Source: an uncultured Allomuricauda sp.
Lineage (GTDB): Bacteria; Bacteroidota; Bacteroidia; Flavobacteriales; Flavobacteriaceae
Length of the DNA: 64,000 bases
Reading direction: 5' to 3'
NCBI RefSeq assembly: GCF_947499585.1
Contig: NZ_CANMOO010000001.1
Span: 124,001-188,000 of the forward strand
Position numbers and translations under genes: made by a program. Under the pieces are notes generated by a model. It was not told where the DNA came from and did no database searches. It was given only the letters and a program-made list of their open reading frames with translations. Below, one piece after another: positions 8,629 to 17,404 of this stretch. Numbering within the stretch: the stretch's first letter is position 1; every line of letters begins with the position of its first letter.

Positions 8629-8783
8629 TTGCTGCTTTCTTTTTCAGGTTGAATTGAAACCCTTTCTTGTTCGTCATTTGGAGTGATAATGTCTAAATCA
8701 CTGTCACCTTCGTCATTGGTGCAGCTAGATAATGCCATGGACGAGAATAAGACGGTAATTAATAATAGTACAACTTTCATCAT
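8625..8783 (-). CDS. Very small lipoprotein, 52 residues
   Basis: A short minus-strand frame begins with two ATG codons (8783 or 8780) and encodes MMKVVLLLITVLFSSMALSS, then Cys and an acidic tail (TNDEGDSDLDIITPNDE) ending EKESSN. The N-terminus is a convincing lipoprotein signal with lipobox LSSC. About 30 mature residues remain, too short for an enzyme. The frame ends in TTAG, overlapping the folD stop by 4 nt. Small acidic lipoproteins of this kind are common in flavobacteria, but no function can be assigned. Confidence 0.7.
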   Translation of the reverse strand: MMKVVLLLITVLFSSMALSSCTNDEGDSDLDIITPNDEQERVSIQPEKESSN

Positions 8784-8898
8784 TTGGTAATTTAGTAGGT
8801 ATGGTACCCTATGATTTCTAGATATATAACGTTTTGCAAGCGTTAATTAGTATCCATTTTTAGTTAGGGTATAAAATGATTTGAACAGCGATTTAAAT

Positions 8899-8929
8899 TC
8901 AGTACCTTTTTGATCAAATTCTGTACTGA
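8899..8929. repeat. Inverted repeat directly before the esterase start
   Basis: TCAGTAC (8899-8905) and GTACTGA (8923-8929) are perfect 7-bp arms around a 17-nt spacer. The second arm ends 2 nt before the ATG at 8932. It could be an operator or a 5'-UTR hairpin limiting translation. Confidence 0.45.
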
Positions 8930-8931
8930 TC

Positions 8932-10659
8932 ATGAAAAATCTACTTTCCGCGTTCTTTTGTCTTTTACTATTTTTAAATTCTTGCACTAAAATTGAAAAC
9001 TCAAATCAGATTTCAGTCTCTTTTTCTAAGGAAATAAGCGAGAATGCTATTGATGGGCGTTTGCTTTTAATGCTTTCTACAAATGATGAAAAAGAACCTC
9101 GTTTTCAAATCAGTGGTGGATTAGATACCCAATTGATTTTTGGGATGGACGTAGATGGTATGAAACCAGGAGATGAAATTGTATTCAATGATTCAGTATT
9201 CGGATTTCCGTATGCAAGTTTAAAAAAGGTACCTCCCGGGGAGTACAATGTGCAAGCACTTTTGCATACATATGAAACATTCAATCTATCCACTGGCCAT
9301 ACTGTTAAATTACCTATGGATAATGGAGAGGGACAGCAGTGGAACAGGTCGCCAGGAAATCTATATAGCGAACCTTTTAAGATTACCATTGATGAAAATG
9401 GTATCCAAAACCTTAGTGTTACCATGGATAAAGTTGTTCCGCCAATTGAAGAGGCGGAAGACACTGAATGGATAAAACATATAAAAATAAAATCTGAAAA
9501 ACTATCTGAGTTTTGGGGCAGGGACATGTATTTGGGAGCTCATGTTTTGCTTCCAAAAGGTTTTGAAGAACACCCAGAGGCAAAGTACCCGTTAATGGTT
9601 TTCCATGGTCATTTTCCAAATGATTTTGGAGGTTTTAGAACTTCACCCCCAGACCCAAACACAAAACCGGAGTATTCTGCACGTTTTGATGTTGATGGCT
9701 ACAATATTATTCAACAACAAGAGGCTTACGAATTTTATAAAAGATGGAACGAACCAGATTTTCCTCGGTTTTTAATTATTGAAATTCAACACCCAACACC
9801 ATACTACGATGATTCGTATGCGGTAAATTCTGCAAGTCAAGGACCTTATGGTGATGCAATTACCCATGAATTAATTCCATATATAGAAAAGGAGTTCAGA
9901 GGTATGGGAGAAGGTTGGTCACGGTTTTTGTATGGTGGCTCAACAGGAGGTTGGGAAGCTCTTGCTGTACAAGTAAAGTATCCTGAAGAATACAACGGTT
10001 GCTTTGCTGCTTGTCCGGACCCTATTGATTTTAGAGCCTATTGTCTGACCAATATCTACGAAGACAAGAATGCATATTATTATGAAAGTGATCACAAAAA
10101 GCTAGAAGTGCCGTCTCATCGCGATTATCTGGGTCATGTTCAGTCAACGGTTCGTGAATCCAATCATTTAGAATTGGTTCTGGGCACAAAATCAAGATCA
10201 GGTCAACAGTGGGACATTTGGGAGGCCACATACTCTCCTCAAGGCAATGATGGTTATCCAGAGCGAATTTGGGATAAAATGACGGGGGAAATCAATCCAA
10301 CGGTAGCTGAATATTGGAGAGAAAACTTTGATCTTAAACATATTCTGGAACGCGATTGGGATAAATTAGGTGAAGACCTCAAAGGGAAAATTCATATTTA
10401 TTGTGGTGATATGGACAACTATTATTTAAACAATGCTGTTTATTTAATGGAGGACTTTTTAGAAAACACGACCGACCCTTACTATGAAGGCGAAGTATTG
10501 TATGGTGATAGGGCGGAGCATTGTTGGAATGGAGACCCAGAATTGCCCAATCACATCACTAGAATGCGTTATAATTCTATGTATGTACCCAAAATAATGG
10601 AACGAATAGCCAAAAGCGCACCAAAAGATGCTGATCTTACAAGTTGGCGTTATAAATAA
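8932..10659 (+). CDS. Secreted alpha/beta-hydrolase (putative esterase) lipoprotein
   Basis: A 575-residue protein with lipoprotein signal MKNLLSAFFCLLLFLNSC. The N-terminal ~170 residues form a beta-rich domain of unknown role. The following hydrolase domain begins near DMYLGAHVLLPKGFEE and has the nucleophile motif GGSTGGWE with Ser337, the acid region around CGDMDNYYLN, and a candidate catalytic histidine at 530 (DRAEHCWNG). It resembles the esterase D / feruloyl-esterase-like group that acts on esters of sugars or aromatic acids, but the substrate cannot be read from sequence. It stands alone, with an inverted repeat immediately upstream. Confidence 0.8.
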   Translation: MKNLLSAFFCLLLFLNSCTKIENSNQISVSFSKEISENAIDGRLLLMLSTNDEKEPRFQISGGLDTQLIFGMDVDGMKPGDEIVFNDSVFGFPYASLKKVPPGEYNVQALLHTYETFNLSTGHTVKLPMDNGEGQQWNRSPGNLYSEPFKITIDENGIQNLSVTMDKVVPPIEEAEDTEWIKHIKIKSEKLSEFWGRDMYLGAHVLLPKGFEEHPEAKYPLMVFHGHFPNDFGGFRTSPPDPNTKPEYSARFDVDGYNIIQQQEAYEFYKRWNEPDFPRFLIIEIQHPTPYYDDSYAVNSASQGPYGDAITHELIPYIEKEFRGMGEGWSRFLYGGSTGGWEALAVQVKYPEEYNGCFAACPDPIDFRAYCLTNIYEDKNAYYYESDHKKLEVPSHRDYLGHVQSTVRESNHLELVLGTKSRSGQQWDIWEATYSPQGNDGYPERIWDKMTGEINPTVAEYWRENFDLKHILERDWDKLGEDLKGKIHIYCGDMDNYYLNNAVYLMEDFLENTTDPYYEGEVLYGDRAEHCWNGDPELPNHITRMRYNSMYVPKIMERIAKSAPKDADLTSWRYK

Positions 10660-10843
10660 ATGAAGGCTTCGGACATACGGTAAAACTAGGATAAGATTGT
10701 AGAAGAAAACGGTTATCAATAAAAGAACCATAAATCAGTTTAAGAGGTAATAGTACCTACTCAATTGATTTTATCACGCTTTAGAATTATAATTCTTGTT
10801 CTTTAAACTACATATTGGATAATTTGCCCATAAACAATAAAGC

Positions 10844-11470
10844 ATGGCAGGTATTATAAGAAATAAAATAGCATGGATAGTATTTGCTTTTTTGGCAATA
10901 GGGGTAGGGCTTTACCCATTAATATATTGGTTTGCCGCTGATAGATTTGGTATTTTATACAGTAAAACTGCCGAACTATTAGCGAACGAGGTTTGGAACG
11001 TTGGTTTCTATGGCCATATTACTTTTGGTGGTTTGGCACTCATGAGCGGTTGGTCTCAGTTTAGTAAAAAACTTCGCTCCAAAAACCTAGCATTACATCG
11101 CAACCTTGGGAAGGCATATGTGTTTTCTGTTCTAATTGGGGGTATTTGTGGTGTTTACATCGCTTTTTTTGCCACTGGCGGCCTTATTGCTTCATTGGGG
11201 TTTCTTTGCTTGGGAATAATCTGGTTATACACCACCCTAAAGGCATATTTTGCTATTCGAGCAAAAGATTTAGCGCTCCATCAAGGAATGATGATTTACA
11301 GTTATGCCGCTTGTTTTGCAGCCGTTACACTTCGCATATGGCTACCACTTTTAACAATTGCCTTTGGCGAGTTTCTAATTGCCTATAGAATAGTGGCTTG
11401 GCTTTGTTGGATTCCAAACATGATATTTGCTTTTTTCTGGGTGAGAAAAAAAGGTATCAATTTGGCTTAG
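10844..11470 (+). CDS. DUF2306 family integral membrane protein
   Basis: A 208-residue, strongly hydrophobic protein with about six or seven membrane segments: 9-30, 52-68, 88-110, 112-132, 146-165 and 176-200. The pattern HITFGGLALMSGWSQF, then LHRNLGKAYVFSVLIGG and LHQGMMIYSYAACFAAVTLR, with conserved histidines in or near membrane segments, matches the DUF2306 family, whose histidines suggest cofactor or metal binding. The function is not established. It is a single gene without an obvious operon partner. Confidence 0.78.
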   Translation: MAGIIRNKIAWIVFAFLAIGVGLYPLIYWFAADRFGILYSKTAELLANEVWNVGFYGHITFGGLALMSGWSQFSKKLRSKNLALHRNLGKAYVFSVLIGGICGVYIAFFATGGLIASLGFLCLGIIWLYTTLKAYFAIRAKDLALHQGMMIYSYAACFAAVTLRIWLPLLTIAFGEFLIAYRIVAWLCWIPNMIFAFFWVRKKGINLA

Positions 11471-11558
11471 TTGATTGTAACATTTTCTTGCTTTTACAAT
11501 CTTAACCAAAATGGCCAAACTAGGATGGATTTTGGAAATTTTAAGCACCATCAACACT

Positions 11559-11981
11559 TCATTTAGCGAACAACTGCCCCATATCCTTAAATGCTTTAAA
11601 CTCTAGAGCGTTACCTGCTGGATCTAGAAAAAACATGGTAGCCTGTTCGCCAACTTCACCTTCAAACCTAACGTAGGGCTCAATAATGAACTCAACACCT
11701 TTATCTTTTATGGTTTTCGAAAAAGATTGAAATGTATCCCAGGGTAAAACAACTCCATAATGGGGAACAGGAACATTTTTACCATCAACTGGATTAATAT
11801 GTAGCTCTTCATTGGATTTTGGTTTGTAATGAATCACCAGTTGGTGGCCAAATAGGTTAAAATCGACCCAATGGTCACTACTTCGACCCTCTTCGCATTC
11901 TAAAATAGTTGCATAAAAAGTTCTACATTCATCTAGATTGTGGACAGGAATAGCGATATGGAAAGGAGTAATATTTTGCAT
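11559..11981 (-). CDS. VOC (glyoxalase/bleomycin-resistance-like) family protein
   Basis: With ATG at 11981 the product is 140 residues, starting [20 protein letters not shown]; an in-frame ATG at 12011 would add ten non-family residues. The paired beta-alpha-beta-beta-beta modules are visible: [21 protein letters not shown] and [22 protein letters not shown], with [14 protein letters not shown] near the end. Candidate metal ligands are His (FHIAI), His (HYGVV) and Glu (LEFKAF). Members are metal-dependent lyases, dioxygenases or binding proteins, and the substrate here is unknown. Confidence 0.85.
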   Translation of the reverse strand: MQNITPFHIAIPVHNLDECRTFYATILECEEGRSSDHWVDFNLFGHQLVIHYKPKSNEELHINPVDGKNVPVPHYGVVLPWDTFQSFSKTIKDKGVEFIIEPYVRFEGEVGEQATMFFLDPAGNALEFKAFKDMGQLFAK

Positions 11982-12174
11982 AGTTGGATAAAAGTAGATT
12001 GTCATTGTCAATCTTCCAAATAGATGTGCAGTAATTTTATTGAAAGTACTGATGGTTCTAGATAAAATGGTATTCGTAGTTTATGAGATGTTGGTTGTCT
12101 ATATAATGTTTCCTAAAAAAAGAAATGTATTTATATTTAATAACTATGAAGCTATCAATTTGAAAAACAAGTAC

Positions 12175-12966
12175 ATGAAGAAAATTGTTATCCTAATTTC
12201 GTTTGTATTAATAGCATCTTGTAAAAAGGACATTAAAAACCAAACTACAGTAACAAGTGAGACACAAGCTGCCACAAAATCCAACGAATGGATTTACCTT
12301 TTTGACGGCGCAAATACAGAAGGTTGGAGGGCTTACAATGGAGATTCCCTTCCTCCAGGTTGGGTGGTTAAGGATAGTACACTGACATTTGATACCGAAT
12401 TAGGGCTTGAACAAAACTACAAGGGAGGCAAGGATATTATATATGGTGCTGAGGAATTCGATAATTTTGAGCTATATCTTGAATGGAAATTACCTGAAGG
12501 AGGTAACAGCGGTATTTTCTATCATCTTAAAGAAGGATATGACGGGCCACCAGAGGTTTCACCTGAATATCAGCTCATCGATGATGAAAACTATGCCAGA
12601 ATCCATGATTTAACCGCCTATAATACTAGCCTTGGCTATACGGATAAACCTGAAGAATTAAAACCATTGCAGCGAACGGGTTCAGATTATGCCATGCACC
12701 CAGCAGATTCGACAAAAAAGACATTGAACCCGATAGGTGAATGGAATTCTTCGAAAATTGTCTTTACCCCTAAAAAGGTAGAACATTGGCTTAATGGAGA
12801 AATGGTACTATCTTTTGTTCCATGGGATGAAGCTTGGTACGAAAAGAAAAATTCGGACAAATGGAAAAACAGCGCTGATTATGGAAAATATAAAACCGGA
12901 TTCATTGGCTTGCAGGATCACTCCAGCCCTATCTGGTTCAGAAACATAAAAGTTAAAAAATTATAA
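12175..12966 (+). CDS. DUF1080 (3-keto-disaccharide hydrolase-type) lipoprotein
   Basis: Start chosen at 12175, giving MKKIVILISFVLIASC with the lipid cysteine at residue 16 and 263 residues in all. An open frame from 12040 adds 45 residues that look non-coding and would hide the signal peptide. The concanavalin-like jelly-roll fold shows WIYLFDGANTEGWRAY, WVVKDSTLTF, FELYLEWKLPEGGNSGIFYHL and TGFIGLQDHSSPIWFRNIKVKKL, all hallmarks of DUF1080. Characterised relatives act on 3-keto-glycosides. It is 12 nt upstream of a Gfo/Idh/MocA oxidoreductase, the type of enzyme that makes or uses 3-keto sugars. Confidence 0.88.
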   Translation: MKKIVILISFVLIASCKKDIKNQTTVTSETQAATKSNEWIYLFDGANTEGWRAYNGDSLPPGWVVKDSTLTFDTELGLEQNYKGGKDIIYGAEEFDNFELYLEWKLPEGGNSGIFYHLKEGYDGPPEVSPEYQLIDDENYARIHDLTAYNTSLGYTDKPEELKPLQRTGSDYAMHPADSTKKTLNPIGEWNSSKIVFTPKKVEHWLNGEMVLSFVPWDEAWYEKKNSDKWKNSADYGKYKTGFIGLQDHSSPIWFRNIKVKKL

Positions 12967-12978
12967 CAGGTTTTAGAT

Positions 12979-14415
12979 ATGAAAAAAAGAGAGTTTTTAA
13001 AGACCGCCGCAGTAGCATCATCATTGGCATTATTGCCTTCAGGAACTTGGGCTTTTTCTGGGAATAAACGGTTACGAACTGCACATATTGGTGTAGGGAA
13101 TATGGGTTTTGAAGATTTAAAGGCAATTTCATCTCATAAATTGGTGGACGTTGTGGCGCTTTGCGATGTGGACTCTAACAACTTGGAAGCGGCAAAAAAG
13201 ATTCATTCAAAAGCTAAGACATTTTCAGATTATAGAGAAATGCTAAGAGTGATGAGTGATGATATCGATGCCGTTATTGTGTCTACACCAGATCATACAC
13301 ATGCCCCAGCTTCTATGATGGCTATGGATATGGGTAAGCCAGTATATTGTCAAAAACCGTTAACACATCACGTATCTGAAGCAAGAGAAATGCGTAAACT
13401 GGCCACTGAAAAGAACTTGATTACCCAAATGGGCATTCAGGTACACTCTTTTTATGACTACAAATTGGCCACTTTGTTGATTCAATCTGGAATCATTGGT
13501 AAAGTACATACGGTAAGAGCATGGTCTCCCAAGGATTGGGGGTACAATGGCCAGGCTCCTTCAGGTAGTGACCCCATTCCGGAAACCTTGGATTGGAATC
13601 TTTGGTTGGGTACCGCCGCAGAAAGACCTTATAAAAAAGATTATTATCATCCTGGAAACTGGAGAAAATTGATGGATTATGGTTGTGGTACTTTGGGAGA
13701 TATGGGAGTACATATTTTTGATACCCCTTATAATGCCCTTCAGTTGGATGTACCACTCACTATTAAAAACGAATGTAGGCAACCAACAGGATTTGGCTTT
13801 CCAGAGAAGAATATGGTTACATATGAATTTCCAGGTACACAGTATACTGCCGATAAATTGAAGTGGGTTTGGTATGATGGTCCTGGTGCTCCAAAAATGC
13901 ATAAGGATCTTGAATTGCCCAATTCAGTCGGTCATTCGCAGAAAAATGAAGAAGTTGAAAATGGTGATAATCAAGCTATGGAAGATAAAATGTCACTGGA
14001 TACTAAAGAAGCTATGGATGGAGTATTACCAGATCAAGGTGCTATGTTCATAGGAGAAAAAGGGCGTTTGTTATTACCACACTTTATGCAATTGCCAAAG
14101 AAAATCGTTGATGGAAAATATGTAGACATATCAACGGAAATTGCAGCGGTGGAGAAAGCAAATAATATGGGCAAACCCATACGCAATTACGATTCCGAAG
14201 GTCCAAAACATTACCATCAGTTTGTGGATGCGTGTTTGGGCAATGATAATTGTACAGCACCTTTCTCTTATTCTGCAAGATTAACGGAAACCATATTATT
14301 AGGCGTTATTGCAGGTCGTTTTCCTAATAAAACGTTGCATTGGGATAATGAAACTGCGCGATTTTCTGAAGAAGAAGCAAATCAGTATTTAGAATCACCG
14401 TATAGGGATTTTTAA
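12979..14415 (+). CDS. Gfo/Idh/MocA-family NAD(P)-dependent oxidoreductase with Tat-like export signal
   Basis: A 478-residue protein. The N-terminus MKKREFLKTAAVASSLALLP resembles a twin-arginine signal, but with Lys-Arg in place of Arg-Arg. The Rossmann domain follows (RTAHIGVGNMGFEDLKAI, VALCDVD, VIVSTPDHTHAP), with the family EKP motif present as QKP at 125-127 (GKPVYCQKPLTHH). The C-terminal alpha/beta domain has the GDMGVHIFDTPYNAL histidine expected in the active site. Members oxidise or reduce sugar carbons. Pairing with DUF1080 suggests a periplasmic or surface 3-keto-glycoside route. Confidence 0.88.
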   Translation: MKKREFLKTAAVASSLALLPSGTWAFSGNKRLRTAHIGVGNMGFEDLKAISSHKLVDVVALCDVDSNNLEAAKKIHSKAKTFSDYREMLRVMSDDIDAVIVSTPDHTHAPASMMAMDMGKPVYCQKPLTHHVSEAREMRKLATEKNLITQMGIQVHSFYDYKLATLLIQSGIIGKVHTVRAWSPKDWGYNGQAPSGSDPIPETLDWNLWLGTAAERPYKKDYYHPGNWRKLMDYGCGTLGDMGVHIFDTPYNALQLDVPLTIKNECRQPTGFGFPEKNMVTYEFPGTQYTADKLKWVWYDGPGAPKMHKDLELPNSVGHSQKNEEVENGDNQAMEDKMSLDTKEAMDGVLPDQGAMFIGEKGRLLLPHFMQLPKKIVDGKYVDISTEIAAVEKANNMGKPIRNYDSEGPKHYHQFVDACLGNDNCTAPFSYSARLTETILLGVIAGRFPNKTLHWDNETARFSEEEANQYLESPYRDF

Positions 14416-14457
14416 TATCGGACACAGGCTTAGCATAACTTTGGATGTAATTTTCTG

Positions 14458-15297
14458 TTAGGCCTCCAGAAAAGAAATAATTTGGTTGTTTATGTCTTCT
14501 TGGTGCATGGAATGCCCCAATCCTTCTGTACTTATCAATGTGCTGCCCTTCCAATTTGCGCTTACATTTTCAGAGGCGTGATATGGCGCTATCGCATCTA
14601 ATCTGTCGTGAAATAGCAACCCTTTTTTAGTGTTGGATTGCGCGAATTTTGATGCAGAAAAATCATGTATTTTAAAACCGAATCTTTTAAGGATGTAGTT
14701 GTCCAAAGCACTCATTACCCTATTATTGAATTTTAATAGGTGCTGATAATGCTCCATGATTTCATGAAACTCTGATGGAGCACCTATAGTAACCAATTTT
14801 TCTACATTGGGATTCGGGTTTTTATACTCATTGTACATCAATGTCATGCCTCCTACGGAATGCCCAATAAGATATTTTGGATCATATTTTTTAATCATAT
14901 AGTGAAGGGCTTCCTCATATAAGGGTACGTATAGAATTTTACCGGTAGAATGCCCATGTGAGGGAGCATCAAAAGCTATAATATTAAAATCAGCATCTTG
15001 AAGTTTATGTATAAGATTACGCCAACGAAAGGTATTACTTTCCCAACCGTGCACTAACAACACGGTTTCTTTCTTCCCAGGCCAATGATAAGATTGTAGT
15101 TTATGCCCAGCGGCTGACTCTACTCCATTCTTGGCTTTATCTAAATATGCCTCCTGCTGAGGCAAAACTCTTCCTTTTCTAACGGTACAAAACAAATTGA
15201 AAGCCTTGTGCGCGGTTTTTTGTGGAGCTAACAACGCATACAGGTTGAAATATTGACCATACGCGATAGGAAGAATTTTCGTAATTAGTTTTTTCAT
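14458..15297 (-). CDS. Alpha/beta-hydrolase
   Basis: A 279-residue hydrolase with oxyanion-hole strand LLVHGWESNTFRW, FDAPSHGHS, the nucleophile elbow GHSVGGM, an acidic residue near HDRLDAIAPY, and a terminal histidine in GLGHSMHQED. The triad therefore appears complete. There is no convincing export signal; the N-terminus (MKKLITKILPIAYGQYFNLY) is moderately hydrophobic and may associate with the membrane. It is divergent from the HxlR regulator gene (97 nt between starts), a common arrangement in which the regulator controls the neighbouring enzyme; the substrate is unknown. Confidence 0.85.
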   Translation of the reverse strand: MKKLITKILPIAYGQYFNLYALLAPQKTAHKAFNLFCTVRKGRVLPQQEAYLDKAKNGVESAAGHKLQSYHWPGKKETVLLVHGWESNTFRWRNLIHKLQDADFNIIAFDAPSHGHSTGKILYVPLYEEALHYMIKKYDPKYLIGHSVGGMTLMYNEYKNPNPNVEKLVTIGAPSEFHEIMEHYQHLLKFNNRVMSALDNYILKRFGFKIHDFSASKFAQSNTKKGLLFHDRLDAIAPYHASENVSANWKGSTLISTEGLGHSMHQEDINNQIISFLEA

Positions 15298-15394
15298 CAG
15301 GTTACTTTTTGTAACTTACTCTTTTAAGGAAACTAAAAATACAGAATCCTTTTGTAAGAAAAAAGAAGTCACCCATTCCAAACTAAGTATAAAT

Positions 15395-15817
15395 ATGGAA
15401 ACTGTTACTGAAAATCAACAACTTAGAACTGCAAAAAAAATTGAAAAAATGTTTGGGCATATTGATTACAAGAACCCACCTGAGCTTTGTCCTGTTCGCG
15501 ATGTAATGTCAGTTGCATCAGATCAATGGAGTACATTGATTATTCTTTGGTTGGGTTATTTTCCGGTTTTACGCTTCAATAAGCTTAAAAAGTTTGTCTA
15601 TGGTATATCTAATAAAGTTTTAAGCCAACGTCTAAAGGTACTGGAAGCTGACGGCTATATTTCTAGAAAGGCATTTCCAGAAGTGCCCATTAGAGTGGAA
15701 TATAGTCTCACTGATTTTGGAAAAACTTATGTTGAAAAATTACTGGAACTAACGGAATGGATGCAGACCAATAGCCCAAAAGTACTTGCAAATAGAGAGA
15801 AATATGGCTTATTTTAA
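15395..15817 (+). CDS. HxlR-family winged-helix transcriptional regulator
   Basis: A 140-residue protein carrying the HxlR signature: CPVRDVMSVASDQWSTLIILWL, FNKLKKFVYGISNKVLSQRLKVLEADGYISRK, VEYSLTDFGKTYVEKLLELTEWM. The cysteine in ELCPVRD lies where redox- or aldehyde-sensing HxlR members have theirs. It is divergent from an alpha/beta-hydrolase, which is a likely target. Its TAA stop overlaps by 4 nt the TAA stop of the convergent gene at 15814. Confidence 0.92.
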   Translation: METVTENQQLRTAKKIEKMFGHIDYKNPPELCPVRDVMSVASDQWSTLIILWLGYFPVLRFNKLKKFVYGISNKVLSQRLKVLEADGYISRKAFPEVPIRVEYSLTDFGKTYVEKLLELTEWMQTNSPKVLANREKYGLF

Positions 15818-16776
15818 TCTATAAGCCTATTCCATATATCAATATACATTTTCCAAGCGCCTTCCTCTTTTTTCCAGACAACCACATATTTTCCTTTCCA
15901 ACTAGTCTCAGGTTCTTCTCCTTTTTTACTAGTACCATAGTAATACCCATAATCATAGGCATAGTCCCCTATAATTTTTATTTCTGATGTATCCATACCA
16001 TGAGATAGGATCTTAGTGTCCTTTCCTAACAGCCAACGTGCTTTAATGGCCTCTCTTCCCTCTACTATTGGAACTCCTAACGGAATGAGTTTGGCATCCT
16101 GAGTGTAACTGTTTGCCATTGCATCAAAATCTTGGGCGATAAAAGCAGTTGAGAAACCTCTGGAAGCGGCAACTACTTTATTTTTTTCACTGTCATCGGT
16201 ATTAGATATTTTACCATTTGAACAATCGATTCGCCACGTTGGAAAAACTACAGATTCAGTTTTATCTACCCATTCTCCAACCCATTTAAAACCTTTATCA
16301 TCAATGTCATAAAATGAGAGTCTATAAAAACCATCCGTACCGTTTGGTGCTTTTTGTTCACTATACAATACAATTTTACCTTCTTCATTTTTATTTCCTT
16401 CCCATGCTCTTAATGTTGTAGAAACAGTTCGAGTGGTGTAATAATGGACATACCATCGCGTGCTATCTTGACTAAATTGACGAATACTACCGGAATAGGT
16501 TTCATCTTCTTTCAGGGTTTCATCTTGAATGGCCATACCATTCATAATGTATTTAAATCGCCAAATCATGTCAACAGGCTCCGCCCAAGTCTGATCAGGG
16601 TTTCTGGTTTCAGATTTGCAGTTGCATTCCCCTATCAACGGTGCAAAATCCAATAGTTCTTTTGGCGCCTTTGGATTTGGTAACCCAAATGGGTGTTCTG
16701 CAGAAGGTTCAAAATCGTATTGAGCCAGTAAAATAATGGGAGCTAGGAAGATAGTAAGAAAGTGTATTGTTTTCAT
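15814..16776 (-). CDS. Exported protein with C-terminal SnoaL/NTF2-like domain
   Basis: With ATG at 16776 the product is 320 residues and begins with signal peptide MKTIHFLTIFLAPIILLAQ. Residues about 30-190 form a beta-rich domain (CNCKSETRNPDQTW, MIWRFKYIMNGMAIQDE, WYVHYYTTRTVSTTLRAWEG) similar to the DUF1579-type lipocalin-like fold. Residues about 200-320 form a SnoaL-like cone fold (FSTAFIAQDFDAMANSYTQD, VEGREAIKARWLLGK, GKYVVVWKKEEGAWKMYIDIW) typical of DUF4440-like proteins. Such folds bind small ligands or act as isomerases; no activity can be assigned. Confidence 0.75.
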   Translation of the reverse strand: MKTIHFLTIFLAPIILLAQYDFEPSAEHPFGLPNPKAPKELLDFAPLIGECNCKSETRNPDQTWAEPVDMIWRFKYIMNGMAIQDETLKEDETYSGSIRQFSQDSTRWYVHYYTTRTVSTTLRAWEGNKNEEGKIVLYSEQKAPNGTDGFYRLSFYDIDDKGFKWVGEWVDKTESVVFPTWRIDCSNGKISNTDDSEKNKVVAASRGFSTAFIAQDFDAMANSYTQDAKLIPLGVPIVEGREAIKARWLLGKDTKILSHGMDTSEIKIIGDYAYDYGYYYGTSKKGEEPETSWKGKYVVVWKKEEGAWKMYIDIWNRLID

Positions 16777-16850
16777 TTGGTTGGATTTAACTTTCAAATT
16801 ACCCAAACGAAAATAAGTAGCTACGTCCTTTAGGATTTAATTAACAAAGG

Positions 16851-17399
16851 CTAATCCCACCCCAACATCAAATATTTTATTTTGGCATTGTCCGGTATTT
16901 GAACAGTTTCAATATTGGAAGTAGTATAGCGAAGGTTAGAAGGCAATTCCTCTTTATCAATTGTAAAATATAGATTACTTCCTTTAGGAAATACAACAAC
17001 ACTGTTAAGAGTTGTCACTGTTTTTTTGATTGTATACTTATTTTGAATCTCTTTGAATGTACTGTTTAAGCCAATCCCCTTGGCTGTAGTATAGCGCGAA
17101 TCAAATATTCTAATGTTTCCAATAGTGGGAACACTTTCAGAATTTGAAGTAAGCGTTAAAAGATGTTTGCCCCCTTTTTCAAAAACCTTGATTTTTTCAG
17201 TCTTTGTTCCAACCTTAAATCTAGAAGTGTCCTTTACAATGGAATCTTGAACAAAAATGGTTTCCAAAGTACCTATTGTAGATGTTTTTAGAAGAGATCC
17301 CACGGAGTTTTCGGTTATTAAAAATGTGGTGTCATTTTTACCACACTGAATGAATGCAAGACAGCATCCAAGTGCAAAAACTATAAATATTCTTTTCAT
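16851..17399 (-). CDS. Hypothetical lipoprotein
   Basis: A 182-residue protein with signal MKRIFIVFALGCCLAFIQC (lipid cysteine at about 19). The mature part is beta-rich (FLITENSVGSLLKTSTIGTLETIF, RIFDSRYTTAKGIGLNSTFKEIQNKY). The segment GIGLNSTFKEIQNKYTI resembles motifs in periplasmic proteins that scale a stored parameter, but I do not recognise a family. It starts 5 nt after the HerA-like ATPase stop on the same strand, so the two are almost certainly one operon, although a functional connection is not obvious. Confidence 0.65.
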   Translation of the reverse strand: MKRIFIVFALGCCLAFIQCGKNDTTFLITENSVGSLLKTSTIGTLETIFVQDSIVKDTSRFKVGTKTEKIKVFEKGGKHLLTLTSNSESVPTIGNIRIFDSRYTTAKGIGLNSTFKEIQNKYTIKKTVTTLNSVVVFPKGSNLYFTIDKEELPSNLRYTTSNIETVQIPDNAKIKYLMLGWD

Positions 17400-17404
17400 A
17401 AAAA

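Noticed and set aside
12040-12174. N-terminal extension of the DUF1080 protein
   Set aside because: The extension precedes a textbook lipoprotein signal at 12175 and has non-coding composition.
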